From an uncultured Bacteroidales bacterium (GTDB lineage: Bacteria; Bacteroidota; Bacteroidia; Bacteroidales; UBA4417), in assembly GCA_903879715.1 (NCBI GenBank), contig CAIRMR010000204.1, positions 30,760-94,759 of the forward strand: a DNA stretch of 64,000 nucleotides. Reading direction: 5' to 3'. This document shows, piece after piece, positions 1-9,039 of the stretch. Position numbers and translations under genes: made by a program. The first letter of the stretch is position 1; every line of letters begins with the position of its first letter. The notes beneath the pieces were generated by a model that did not search any database, was not told where the DNA came from, and saw only the letters and a list, made by a program, of their open reading frames with translations.

Positions 1-2
1 TA

Positions 3-425
3 AGTTTAGATTTAAATGCACATTATAAGAATTTCGACCTCGAAGTGTTTTTAAACGGAGTTTCAGGCAATGACATTGTGTATCAGAACATGTGGGGGCA
101 ACCAAACACTTCGCCTCTGCGATGGACCCGGGATAATCCAACCAACGAGTATCCAAGCCTGCGAAATGATCGTTCCTATTATTTATCCGACTGGTTTATA
201 AAAGATGGTTCCTTCCTTAGAATACAAAATATTAACCTGGGATATAATTTCAAAACAAACAAGGTAAAATGGATAAACAACTTGCGCATTTACCTCAATG
301 CATCCGATGTTTATACGTTTACAAAGTTCAAAGGGTACGATCCTGAAGTGGGAACAGATGGTATTTACTGGGGCGGCTATCCGCGATTGAGCAAATGGAC
401 ATTTGGTTTGGATCTAACCTTCTAA
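3..425 (+). CDS. SusC-family TonB-linked outer membrane receptor, C-terminal fragment
   Basis: Only the end of the gene is in the window; the reading frame is open from base 3 and no start is visible. The last 140 residues show the C-terminal beta-barrel of SusC/RagA receptors: alternating aromatic strands, a WFIKDGSFLRIQNINLGYNF stretch, a YTFTKFKGYDPEVGTDG segment typical of this family, and a terminal strand ending in Phe (WTFGLDLTF) that would be recognised by the BAM machinery. SusC imports oligosaccharides across the outer membrane using TonB energy. The SusD partner follows 13 bases later, the normal susCD order, so they are almost surely cotranscribed. Confidence 0.93.
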   Translation, partial: SLDLNAHYKNFDLEVFLNGVSGNDIVYQNMWGQPNTSPLRWTRDNPTNEYPSLRNDRSYYLSDWFIKDGSFLRIQNINLGYNFKTNKVKWINNLRIYLNASDVYTFTKFKGYDPEVGTDGIYWGGYPRLSKWTFGLDLTF

Positions 426-438
426 AAAAACGAAACTT

Positions 439-1941
439 ATGAAAACGAAAATACTATCTCTCTTAATGATTATCGGACTGCTGGTCAGTTCGTGCGACCT
501 GAATGAAGAACCTTACGGGTTTTACTCCGAAGATAACTTTTATAAAACACCTGCTGATGCCGAGGCTTCGTTACTATATGCATACAACGCGCTTACCTTT
601 CTCGAATATTCGAGAGGCATTTTCTACATTGGCGAACTTGCATCCGAAACCTGCGATGTTAAAGCTGATGAAGGATATGGAGCGCAGCAACTGAACAACT
701 GGACTGCGGATGCCACGAATGAATCTCTTACCTATTATTTTAAATACTGTTACATTGCTATAAACCGGGCAAATGCAATAATTGAAAATGTTTCCAACAG
801 TTCCTTCAGCCCTGCAGTAAAAAACAAACTGCTTGGGGAAGCCTATTTCTTAAGGGCTTTCAATTATTATAATCTTGTGAAGGTATTCGGACTGGTTCCT
901 ATTCAGCGTAAGATGGTGAAAAGCATCTCAGACGCCTCACCCAATATGGCTATGAATCTCGATGAGTTGTATGATTTCATCAATGCCGATTTAAGAACAG
1001 CTGAATCCTTTCTGGAAGTGTACCGCAATGCAGGCCGCGCCGACAAAGTAGCTGCCCAGGCGCTCCTGGCCAAAACGTATTTGACAATAGCTTCTTCGAA
1101 AGAAAGCGGTGTGCCGAAATATACCGATATGGCAAAGGATGTACAAATGATGTACGACAGTGCAGCCTATTTTTCAGGCAAAGTTCTTCACGATCAGGCT
1201 GAGTACTCGATAGATCCGCAATTAACTCATATTTATGATGTTAATGCTTCAAACGGACCTGAGCATATTTTTATCATGTCGATGGACAGGACCGGGCTCA
1301 ACGAAGGAAATTTTTCAAAAATAGCAATGATGTTTCACCCCTGGGTTGACGGAGTTCCTTATTACATCAAGAATCCTGATGGTACACTTACATATACTAC
1401 CAATGGGTGGGAAGTTTATCAAACTACAGCTGCATTTTATAACTCTTTTGCCGCAAACGATAAACGCAAAACAGAACTCCTGGTAACAAAAATATATAAC
1501 GCATCCGGAGTACAAACCGGCGCCCTTGGCACAAATTTTTCTTATGCTTTTACCCGGAAATATGTGGATCCTGACTTTGTAGGAGATAAATCAAGTGCCA
1601 AACCTTACCTAATCCGGTTTTCGGATGTAGCACTGATTTATGCGGAAGCTAGCGGCCCCACTGCAGATGGCTACAACTGGGTTAACCAGATCCGAAGCAG
1701 GTCTAATCTTCAGGCAATGGTTCCCGGATTGAATGCAGCCGACTTCCGAAAAGCGGTAGTGCAGGAAAGGGCCTGGGAACTTGCATTTGAAGGTCATAGG
1801 TTATATGATTTAAGAAGAAAGGCCATGGTTACATCAACCGATCCAAGAGCTGCTGCTTCCGGAATCACAGAGGAACAGGCTGCGTTTTATCCTATCCCTC
1901 AGATGGAAATTGACTTAAATCCGAATTTAACAGCAAAGTAA
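439..1941 (+). CDS. SusD/RagB-family nutrient-binding outer membrane lipoprotein
   Basis: A 500-residue protein with a lipoprotein signal (cysteine at residue 19 after a hydrophobic run ending VSS). Family hallmarks are visible: an early AEASLLYAYNAL helix, the LLGEAYFLRAFNYYNLVKVF block of the SusD TPR-like core, an RFSDVALIYAEA block, and the C-terminal signature RAWELAFEGHRLYDLRR. SusD forms the lid over the SusC channel and captures glycans at the cell surface. It sits directly after the susC fragment and before a surface lipoprotein, the standard order of a polysaccharide utilisation locus. The substrate cannot be read from SusD itself; the downstream enzymes suggest a beta-mannan. Confidence 0.95.
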   Translation: MKTKILSLLMIIGLLVSSCDLNEEPYGFYSEDNFYKTPADAEASLLYAYNALTFLEYSRGIFYIGELASETCDVKADEGYGAQQLNNWTADATNESLTYYFKYCYIAINRANAIIENVSNSSFSPAVKNKLLGEAYFLRAFNYYNLVKVFGLVPIQRKMVKSISDASPNMAMNLDELYDFINADLRTAESFLEVYRNAGRADKVAAQALLAKTYLTIASSKESGVPKYTDMAKDVQMMYDSAAYFSGKVLHDQAEYSIDPQLTHIYDVNASNGPEHIFIMSMDRTGLNEGNFSKIAMMFHPWVDGVPYYIKNPDGTLTYTTNGWEVYQTTAAFYNSFAANDKRKTELLVTKIYNASGVQTGALGTNFSYAFTRKYVDPDFVGDKSSAKPYLIRFSDVALIYAEASGPTADGYNWVNQIRSRSNLQAMVPGLNAADFRKAVVQERAWELAFEGHRLYDLRRKAMVTSTDPRAAASGITEEQAAFYPIPQMEIDLNPNLTAK

Positions 1942-1968
1942 TTTATTTAAACAGAAGAAATCAGGCGT

Positions 1969-2847
1969 ATGAAAACACTAAAATATATTCTGGTATTAAT
2001 GGTTGCCACAGTCTTCTTTAGCTGCCAGAAAGATCCATTAAAAGAAATTAACGATGGTTCATGGAATAAAGAAAAGAATATCATTTCTATTTCGTTTTCC
2101 GATCAGATAGGGAAAACAACCATAGTAAGAACAGACACAAATGCCACCATAACTTTCCTTGACTTTGCCGAGGATTTCAGTGCCATAGAAATAACTTCTC
2201 TTGAAGTTTCCTATGGAGCAACTGCATCTGTCGCAGTAGGTCAGAAACTCGATTTTAACAATCCGGAAAAAACCACTACAATCATCATCACTCCTGTAAA
2301 CGGAGAGCCTCTCACCTGGACTATCAAAGCAGGCCAGTATGTTAATCCGTATAAAGGAACCTGGGGCATTCAGAGTTTTAAATTCAAGTGGGACGACTGG
2401 AATGGCTGGGGTCTTCAGGGAGAAGCTACCGTTGCTTCGAAAATGACTTCTGCTACCGCGGGGAATGACGACATAATAACTTTCAGTGCAATTGAAGGAG
2501 CAGATGTATCCGGAATTTTTTATGGCAGCTACGAAAGAACTAAAGGTACAGATGGGGCTTATGGCTCATACAAGTCTCCGGCAGGAACTGATTGGAGTGA
2601 TAAATTCGGACAATTACCTAATGGAAAGGGGAAATATTACATCAATCCGGATAATTCCGTATCTATCGAAGTTGAAGGCAGCAGTAAAAAACTAACGTCA
2701 GTTGGGACAACCGCATCTACTGCTACAACAATGACCTACGATCTCAATGCACAGCAAATCTGGACAATAGACTGGAATGACTATTACGGCACCGAAAACC
2801 AGTTGAAGATGGCATATAAAATCTGGTACATTTTAATTAAGCAATAA
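1969..2847 (+). CDS. surface glycan-binding-type lipoprotein in the SusE/F position
   Basis: A 292-residue lipoprotein (cysteine at residue 19, FFSCQKD). Residues about 40-125 form an Ig-like beta module with an NNPEKTTTIIITPVNG segment that resembles the N-terminal module of the arylsulfotransferase-like protein at 6010-7917; I would compare both with DUF5018-type domains. Residues 130-292 are rich in Trp, Tyr and Gly (WDDWNGWGLQG, DWNDYYG), as in lipocalin-like or carbohydrate-binding beta proteins. No catalytic motif is seen. By position after susD it probably binds polysaccharide at the surface. It starts 27 bases after the susD stop, so it should be in the same transcript. Confidence 0.7.
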   Translation: MKTLKYILVLMVATVFFSCQKDPLKEINDGSWNKEKNIISISFSDQIGKTTIVRTDTNATITFLDFAEDFSAIEITSLEVSYGATASVAVGQKLDFNNPEKTTTIIITPVNGEPLTWTIKAGQYVNPYKGTWGIQSFKFKWDDWNGWGLQGEATVASKMTSATAGNDDIITFSAIEGADVSGIFYGSYERTKGTDGAYGSYKSPAGTDWSDKFGQLPNGKGKYYINPDNSVSIEVEGSSKKLTSVGTTASTATTMTYDLNAQQIWTIDWNDYYGTENQLKMAYKIWYILIKQ

Positions 2848-3211
2848 GTTGATTGTAATTATAAAATAAATATTGTACAGATAGAAAAGCTGAAAATAGC
2901 ACATTATCTGATAAAACAAAAAATCAATATTTAGGTAATGGTTGAATTGTTGGGTTTGCAAAGGAGGTTTGGCTCACAAGGGCCAACCTCCATTTGTACA
3001 AAAAATAAAAGACTGAAGAAGCATATTGAATAACTCTGATTCCAAAAAAGCTTTGCTGATTATAATCTGTTCAAAATGAAGCCTTAAATAAAAATAAACC
3101 GGCAACCGCAAGATGTATTTTATCGAATCAACCCGGCAATAATAAACCATCAATCACTGGAGAAATCATACTGCAAAAGTTACTCCGGCGATAGTAAAAA
3201 AATACTGACAC
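2848..3211. other. intergenic gap between binding proteins and enzymes
   Basis: Apart from the hairpin at 2963-2991, I see no gene, no clear TAnnTTTG promoter and no repeat in these 364 bases. The DNA is AT-rich. Confidence 0.6.
2963..2996 (+). terminator. hairpin after the susCD block, possible terminator
   Basis: The arms GGAGGTTTGGC (2963-2973) and GCCAACCTCC (2982-2991) pair over 10 bp with one bulged T and an 8-base loop. The tail ATTTGTAC is only weakly U-rich, so this may be a partial terminator or mRNA-stabilising hairpin separating the highly expressed susCD lipoprotein block from the enzymes. Confidence 0.45.
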
Positions 3212-4705
3212 ATGAAAATCTTTTTATTACTGGCATTCGCATACATTTTTTTTGTCTCTTGTAAAAAGGATCCGGATCCGCCTGTATCTGATTCAAAAAA
3301 TGATCTGACGATCAAAACTGGCATTCTGAATCAGTCGTTTGTCGGAAACGGCCCTCAGTGGGGAGGATATGATGCACTTCAGACCTGGACGGGAAGCCCT
3401 ACACTTACAGAAGCTGACTGGAATACATTGTACCAGAGGGTGCGGTTTATGCGCCCGCCATTGGTGAGAATAATGGTCGACCAGGGATGGAATTACCTGG
3501 TTAACGGCAAATATGATCCTTCGAAAAGTGATGCTGTACTTATTAAAATCCTTGATTTCTGCGAAGTTGAAGGAATAACGGTGATGTTTGGCGAATGGGG
3601 CCATCAGGGCGGCACATCAATAAATACAACCTGGCTCGAAAATTCTGCAAAATTCTTAGAATACCTGCTCAACACAAAAAATTATACGTGTATCAAATAT
3701 TTTAATATGGTGAATGAGCCTAATGGCGATTGGTCGAGCATTAACGGGAACTATTCACTATGGAAATCATTGATAGAACAGTTTCACGCAAAACTGGTCA
3801 CGAAAGGAATTGCTTCTAAAGTAAAGATTATCGGACCTGATATTGCCATTTGGGATGCTAATCTTACTTCCTGGGTGATTAACACAAATTTTGACCTTGG
3901 CGATAAGATCGGGGCATATGATATTCACACCTATCCCAGCGAAACTGAAGTACGTGATGGCTCATATAAAAACATGGTTAAAGCATACAAAAATGCTGCC
4001 CCTCCAGCCAAAGAAATGCTGATGGGCGAACTTGGATTTAAATATGCGTCAAATTCAACATTAGGGCAGCAGAACGCACAGCGGATTGCTGGCGATCCAT
4101 ACGCATCGAGCGACTGTAATATGTTTGTTTATGATGCTTTTTATGGTATTGATATGGCTGATGCCGTGATTCAGAATATGCTGGCCGGGTACTCAGGGTC
4201 TATTCTTTGGGATCTGGACGATGCAATGTATAATATTGATGGCGGAGGTTCTACCAAACTAAAACGATGGGGTTTCTGGAATAGCCTCGGATCTGAGAAA
4301 TTCGGAAATGCTGCAGATGAAAATATCCGTCCCTGGTTTTACACCATGTCGTTACTGTGCAGGTATTTTCCACAAGGAACTAAGATTTTCGATGTTGCAC
4401 TGCCTGACAAGAAAGGGCTCAGAGCCATAGCAGGCGAAAAAAACGGGAAATACACCATTGCTATTGTCAACTCAAATTTTGCCAGTTACGAAATCAATCT
4501 GAAAATGGAAAACGGCATAACCTTATCCGGAGCGGATTTATACAAATACGTTTCAGGCGTCGGTGCCGCATTTACCGGAAAAAAAGATTCAAACGGATTC
4601 GCAATGCCTGAAGAAACAAATCTTACAATCGATTTCAGCACCGGCAAGTCAAAACAAATCAGCGTTCCTGGCCAGTCCTTTTTATTGTTCACCAATATGG
4701 AGTAA
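3212..4705 (+). CDS. clan GH-A glycoside hydrolase (cellulase/mannanase-like), lipoprotein
   Basis: A 497-residue protein with a lipobox (VSC, cysteine 17). A TIM-barrel of clan GH-A spans about residues 40-370: MVNEPNG contains the probable acid/base Glu169 at the end of strand 4, and LMGELGF contains the probable nucleophile Glu273 at the end of strand 7. A FGEWG motif (Glu128) and YDIHTYP are also typical of the clan. Residues 380-497 form a beta-sandwich like those seen at the end of GH39/GH30/GH5 proteins. It is paralogous to the protein at 9040-10572 along its whole length. In this locus it probably cuts beta-mannan or glucomannan. The exact family (GH5, GH26-like or an unclassified one) cannot be settled by eye. 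Confidence 0.8.
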   Translation: MKIFLLLAFAYIFFVSCKKDPDPPVSDSKNDLTIKTGILNQSFVGNGPQWGGYDALQTWTGSPTLTEADWNTLYQRVRFMRPPLVRIMVDQGWNYLVNGKYDPSKSDAVLIKILDFCEVEGITVMFGEWGHQGGTSINTTWLENSAKFLEYLLNTKNYTCIKYFNMVNEPNGDWSSINGNYSLWKSLIEQFHAKLVTKGIASKVKIIGPDIAIWDANLTSWVINTNFDLGDKIGAYDIHTYPSETEVRDGSYKNMVKAYKNAAPPAKEMLMGELGFKYASNSTLGQQNAQRIAGDPYASSDCNMFVYDAFYGIDMADAVIQNMLAGYSGSILWDLDDAMYNIDGGGSTKLKRWGFWNSLGSEKFGNAADENIRPWFYTMSLLCRYFPQGTKIFDVALPDKKGLRAIAGEKNGKYTIAIVNSNFASYEINLKMENGITLSGADLYKYVSGVGAAFTGKKDSNGFAMPEETNLTIDFSTGKSKQISVPGQSFLLFTNME

Positions 4706-4789
4706 TACCTTACTGTTTTAGTTAATGCCTCACATTACCCTCACCATTCATACAAAGCATCAGAATTAATACTTTCAAATTTTTTACCA

Positions 4790-5812
4790 ATGATTTTACA
4801 TAAATACGAAAACAATCCGATTTTATCACCGAATCCATCTAACGACTGGGAAAATCTTGTAGTGTGCAACCCGGGAATGTGGCATGAAAACGGAATTTTT
4901 TATATGTTGTACCGGGCAGCCGGAGATGATGAAAATCACATTATCCGTTTTGGGCTGGCTACGAGCGAAGATGGATTCAACTTCAGCAGGGTAAGTGATT
5001 TGCCGGCTTTCGGTCCAAGCGCGGAAGGCCCGGATAGTGGTTGTGTGGAAGATGCACGTATCGTAAAATTTGATGATTACTATTATATTACCTATGCTTT
5101 CCGCCCGTTTCATCCCGGTCAATACTGGAAATTCGCTCATGATGAAGTTTTAACCTGGGATCATGGCAACAATGCGCCTTGTTTTCTGAAGAAAAATATG
5201 GCAAATACAGCTCTTGCCATGACAAAGGATTTTAAAACATGGATCAGGCTTGGCCGCATAACTCAATCGGATATTGATGATCGCGATGTTATACTTTTTC
5301 CCGAAAAAATAAACGGAAAATATGCCATGCTCCATCGCCCGAAGGAATGGGTAGGACCACAATGGGGGCCCCAATTTCCTGCAATCTGGCTCAGGTATTC
5401 CGACGACATGCTGGTATGGAACGAACCCAGCCATTTACTCATGGAGGGGATAATAGGCGGCTGGGAAGAAAAAATTGGCGGTTCTACACCTCCTTTAAAA
5501 ACAGATCAAGGCTGGCTGGTGCTTTACCATGGCGTCGAAAACGGGGGCAATGGTTACTACAGTGTAGGCGCCGTATTGCTCGATTTGAATGATCCTACAA
5601 AAATAATCGGACGCACACCGGAACCTATCATGTGGCCTGAATTTGGTTACGAGATTGAAGGATTTTATAAAGGCTGTGTTTTCCCAACCGGGAATGTTAT
5701 TGTTGGCGATACCTTGTTCGTATATTACGGTGGGGCCGATAAATATGTAGGTGTTGCTACCTGTTCTGTAACGGAATTGGTGGAACATCTTTTAACAAAT
5801 AAAATGGAATAG
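4790..5812 (+). CDS. GH130-family mannoside phosphorylase or mannosidase
   Basis: A 340-residue protein without signal peptide, so probably cytoplasmic. It reads as a five-bladed beta-propeller of GH130: an N-terminal NPILSPNP, VVCNPGM and a family motif GCVEDARIV (Glu87-Asp88), then YAMLHRP, GGSTPPLKTDQGWLVLYHGV and a C-terminal FPTG...VYYGGADKYVGVA. These are standard GH130 landmarks. GH130 enzymes phosphorolyse beta-mannosyl linkages (mannosylglucose or mannooligosaccharides) or hydrolyse beta-1,2-mannosides. A cytoplasmic phosphorylase fits the symporter encoded downstream, which could import mannobiose-type sugars. Which activity applies depends on subfamily, which I cannot assign. Confidence 0.88.
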   Translation: MILHKYENNPILSPNPSNDWENLVVCNPGMWHENGIFYMLYRAAGDDENHIIRFGLATSEDGFNFSRVSDLPAFGPSAEGPDSGCVEDARIVKFDDYYYITYAFRPFHPGQYWKFAHDEVLTWDHGNNAPCFLKKNMANTALAMTKDFKTWIRLGRITQSDIDDRDVILFPEKINGKYAMLHRPKEWVGPQWGPQFPAIWLRYSDDMLVWNEPSHLLMEGIIGGWEEKIGGSTPPLKTDQGWLVLYHGVENGGNGYYSVGAVLLDLNDPTKIIGRTPEPIMWPEFGYEIEGFYKGCVFPTGNVIVGDTLFVYYGGADKYVGVATCSVTELVEHLLTNKME

Positions 5813-5847
5813 CGGATAAATTATCTGCGGTAATCAACTATAACTGC

Positions 5848-5879
5848 AAGCAGGAATAAGAAACACATTTTTCCTGCTT
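5848..5879 (+). repeat. inverted repeat after the GH130 gene
   Basis: The perfect 9-bp arms AAGCAGGAA (5848-5856) and TTCCTGCTT (5871-5879) are separated by 14 bases. A second hairpin follows at 5903-5928. There is no run of T after either, so termination is uncertain. Confidence 0.4.
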
Positions 5880-5902
5880 AATTGGATGATAAACTAAAGG
5901 AT

Positions 5903-5928
5903 TCTCTTTGGTTGAAAAACCAAAGAGA
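5903..5928 (+). terminator. 11-bp hairpin with GAAA tetraloop, possible terminator
   Basis: TCTCTTTGGTT (5903-5913) pairs perfectly with AACCAAAGAGA (5918-5928) around a GAAA tetraloop. The following bases GAATTACTCTTC are not a clean U tract, so this could be an mRNA 3' end or a processing site. Confidence 0.45.
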
Positions 5929-6009
5929 GAATTACTCTTCAAAACAGTCATTACATAAAAGTCTTGCTGTTGTACCATTTATAAATTTCTAATTGTAAAT
6001 CTCATACGC

Positions 6010-7917
6010 ATGAAGTTAAAACACATTATATTCTTTGCCATAACTCTATTTACCACTTCATGCCAGAAAGAGGTAGTAAGTGATAAAATGGAGATTTTGT
6101 CCTTTAAATTTCTTGCGGCAGATAATGAAGGATTAACAAATGATATTACAGGAATTATCAGCGGTAATGAAATTCAGGTAACTGCAATCGGACTAGCAAA
6201 TGTCACATCCCTGGTGGCAAGTTTTATTTCGACCGGCAAAAGTGTCAGAGTTGGGAGCACTGAGCAAATCAGCAGTGTTACCCCAAACGACTTTTCTAAA
6301 CCCATAGTGTATACAGTAATAGCAGGCGACGGATCGAAGCAGGAATATACAGTCGCCATATTCAGCGAAATGCTCACATATACTATTGATAATGTTATAG
6401 TTAATCCATATTCAAGGTCTGCTCTTTCTGCGATTATAACGGTCTCGGCAAGTCTGCCTTTCTCAGTTCACACCAATGTGCTGGGAATGGATGGTCCCAC
6501 ATCGGACATCTCATTTAAAAATGATTCGCTTAAGTTTCAGCACCAGGTTCCTGTATATGGCCTTTATTTCTCCAACGATTATATAAATGCAGGATGGGCC
6601 GGAAACAAAGTTGTAGTAACCCTGAAAGGCGAAAATACTATGACTTATACCGATACAGTTACTATTGAAACTATGGCTAAACCAGGTTGGTTTCCTAACC
6701 TTGCTACAACAGGTTCGGCAATGAATGACGGGGCGTTGTTTGCGTTTCTTTATAATAAATGGGGGCATGGTAACACAATCAGCACAATGATCAGCGACCG
6801 GTATGGCAAATTTCGTGGTTTCTGGTATATTGAAAATGAAGAAGATAATATGTTCCCCCTTACTTTTCTTAAGAATGGAAACCTAATCTATTCTGTTCCA
6901 CAAAGGAGTGCCATTTATGAAACAGATTTTCTGGGCAAGATTATAAATATATGGGACATCCCCGGCGAATTTCAAGGTTCCCATCATGATATCTGCGAAA
7001 TTCCATCAGGTTCCAAAGAAGGCAATTTGCTGGTAACGGTATCACAAACGGATGCCAGAGTACCGTATGATGTCCAAAACAGGCGTTTTATAGAGGATCA
7101 TATAATTGAGCTTGACCGCAAAACCGGCGCGCTCCTTACCACCTGGAACCTGCGTGATTGTCTTCAGGTTGGCAGGTCAATCATGCCAACATATATAAGG
7201 AACATTTCCTTAAATCCACTTGAATTCGACTGGTGTCATAACAATGGATTGGCCTTTGATCCCACTGATAATACTATTATTATAAGCACTTTTCACCATG
7301 GATTTGCCAAATTGGACTGGAGCAATAACCTGAAATGGATTCTTGCCCCTCATGGTGGATGGGGTGTGAATGGCAGAGGTGAATCACTGGATAAATATCT
7401 GCTTAAAGCTGCAGATCAGCAGGGAATCCTGTATTCCGATTCAGTACAGCTTGGATACAAATCCATAACAGGATTTGAATGGCCGTGGGTAAACCATTCC
7501 CCATCAGTACGTAATGAACAGGAAAACCAGGTGCTGACCTGCATGGTTAACGGGGCTTCCAAGAATTTTAAAACAATGCCATTTTTTGAAATCTCTTCCT
7601 GGGGAGCTGAATATGTCATTAACGAAAAAGCTATGACTGTTAAACAAGGGTGGACCTATGGCCGCGAAAAAGGAGTACCCCTTTTCTCCGTTACGGCCGG
7701 ACAGGCTACCAGGCTCAAAGAAGGAAATTACCTGCTCACATTTGGATCAATCGGATCAGCTTTCCTGGGAGCTTTTTATACCGGGGGAAACGAACGAGGC
7801 ATTGTTGCAGAGGTTGAAAACGGCAACCAGCTAATCTGGCAAATGACTGCCCTTGAACCTGAAAGAGCCGATTGGCGAATTTACCGTACTCAGAAATTTA
7901 CATTTCCTAATCAATAA
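6010..7917 (+). CDS. arylsulfotransferase (ASST)-like lipoprotein with Ig-like N-terminus
   Basis: A 635-residue lipoprotein (cysteine 18, TTSC). Residues 25-120 form an Ig-like module similar to the one at 1969-2847, 125-225 form a second beta domain, and 226-635 match the six-bladed propeller of bacterial arylsulfate sulfotransferases: a GHGN...RG start, a GSHHDICEIPSG motif (His325/326), EDHIIELDRKTG, FDWCHNNGLAFDP (His410) and NHSPSV (His496). The ASST reaction moves sulfate from an aryl sulfate to a phenol using a catalytic His and a conserved Arg. The Arg-bearing SSR motif reads STF here (Phe428) in my alignment, so activity is in doubt. An ASST relative within a mannan-type locus is unusual. 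Confidence 0.75.
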   Translation: MKLKHIIFFAITLFTTSCQKEVVSDKMEILSFKFLAADNEGLTNDITGIISGNEIQVTAIGLANVTSLVASFISTGKSVRVGSTEQISSVTPNDFSKPIVYTVIAGDGSKQEYTVAIFSEMLTYTIDNVIVNPYSRSALSAIITVSASLPFSVHTNVLGMDGPTSDISFKNDSLKFQHQVPVYGLYFSNDYINAGWAGNKVVVTLKGENTMTYTDTVTIETMAKPGWFPNLATTGSAMNDGALFAFLYNKWGHGNTISTMISDRYGKFRGFWYIENEEDNMFPLTFLKNGNLIYSVPQRSAIYETDFLGKIINIWDIPGEFQGSHHDICEIPSGSKEGNLLVTVSQTDARVPYDVQNRRFIEDHIIELDRKTGALLTTWNLRDCLQVGRSIMPTYIRNISLNPLEFDWCHNNGLAFDPTDNTIIISTFHHGFAKLDWSNNLKWILAPHGGWGVNGRGESLDKYLLKAADQQGILYSDSVQLGYKSITGFEWPWVNHSPSVRNEQENQVLTCMVNGASKNFKTMPFFEISSWGAEYVINEKAMTVKQGWTYGREKGVPLFSVTAGQATRLKEGNYLLTFGSIGSAFLGAFYTGGNERGIVAEVENGNQLIWQMTALEPERADWRIYRTQKFTFPNQ

Positions 7918-7966
7918 ACACCAAATCTTAATTCTCTAATTTACAAACAACTAAATCTCAAAAACT

Positions 7967-8794
7967 ATGAAAAAGTTTTTACTTACAATTTTTGTGGCTT
8001 CATTCTCCTTTGTCGTTTTCGGACAAGCGGTGCTCTCTGACTTTGACGGCACCCAGATGAGTGGAATTACCATTACAGAATGGGCCAGCTTCAAACCCGA
8101 GGTTGTACCTAATCCCCTGAAGGCAGGATTAAATACAAGTGATAATGTATTATTCTTCCCGGCCCATGATTTCTGGTACTATTATTATAATGTGTCCGGC
8201 CTTCTGGGTTTTAAGGATATCCCAGCCGAAAACTTCAATAAGTATGACAGGATCCGGTTCAAATACCTCATACAGGATACTACAGCCGGGGCAGATACAG
8301 TAAAAATACAATTGAAACTTGAAAAAGGAACTGAAGCGCATATATACTCCGAAGTACTGGTTTTACCTATTCCTGCAGGAACAGTAAATGGATGGGCAGG
8401 TACTTCGATTGCGATACCAAGGAATGCAGATAACTCTCCAATTACTCATACCATGATGGATTTTTTGGTTTCATCAAATGAGAAAACCCCCATTCCGTTT
8501 TATCTGGATGACATTACTTTTATTTCAACCCTTCCTACAGGTTTAAATCCGTTAACTGCCACATCAAGTTTACACTTGTATCAATCCGGGAACTTGCTAA
8601 ATGTAAAACTTGAAAAAGAGATCGTCATTAAAAACCTGGAAATATTTAATATTACGGGCACATTGGTCAGAACATACAAACTTGGTTATAGTACTTCCGA
8701 AATATCAGTGCCTGCAGATATGGCTTCCGGGAGTTATATTATCAGGGTAAACACATCCGGACAATCTATGAGCCAGAAATTCATAAAACGTTAG
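7967..8794 (+). CDS. type IX secreted protein with N-terminal binding-type module
   Basis: A 275-residue protein with a signal peptide ending near FGQA. Residues 25-190 form one beta-sandwich domain with the motif NPLKAGLNTSDNV; the same motif and fold start the esterase at 12241-14415 (NPSKTGINTSDNV), so both carry one module, probably carbohydrate-binding. A PFYLDDITF strand closes the domain. Residues 200-275 are a type A sorting domain of the type IX system (LHLYQSGNLLNVKLEKE, IFNITGTLV, MASGSYIIRV, ending in KFIKR), which directs export to the surface. No catalytic motif is visible; a stand-alone binding protein is the simplest reading. Confidence 0.7.
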   Translation: MKKFLLTIFVASFSFVVFGQAVLSDFDGTQMSGITITEWASFKPEVVPNPLKAGLNTSDNVLFFPAHDFWYYYYNVSGLLGFKDIPAENFNKYDRIRFKYLIQDTTAGADTVKIQLKLEKGTEAHIYSEVLVLPIPAGTVNGWAGTSIAIPRNADNSPITHTMMDFLVSSNEKTPIPFYLDDITFISTLPTGLNPLTATSSLHLYQSGNLLNVKLEKEIVIKNLEIFNITGTLVRTYKLGYSTSEISVPADMASGSYIIRVNTSGQSMSQKFIKR

Positions 8795-8830
8795 ATCAAA
8801 TCTTTAGTTTTGCAGTAAATTATCATTTCG

Positions 8831-8878
8831 GGGGTGTGTCAAAAATATCACACATCTTTTTGATACACCCCTTTTGAT
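8831..8878 (+). terminator. intrinsic terminator after the sorting-domain gene
   Basis: GGGGTGTGTCAAAAA (8831-8845) pairs with TTTTTGATACACCCC (8857-8871) over 15 bp with a single G-U wobble, around an 11-base loop, and is followed by TTTTGATTT. This is the strongest terminator in the locus and would split it into at least two transcripts. Confidence 0.8.
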
Positions 8879-9039
8879 TTGAAATACCTTTTTCCTATCA
8901 GCTTTTATACAAATACAGGTTCTGAAAATCGGCAAGGGTATTTCCCGAAAACGGGCAGATTATACATACCTGTGGAATGAAACAGTGGAATTGCTGTTGA
9001 TCAGTAAATGAATGTTGGACCATCTTTTAAAGAATTATA

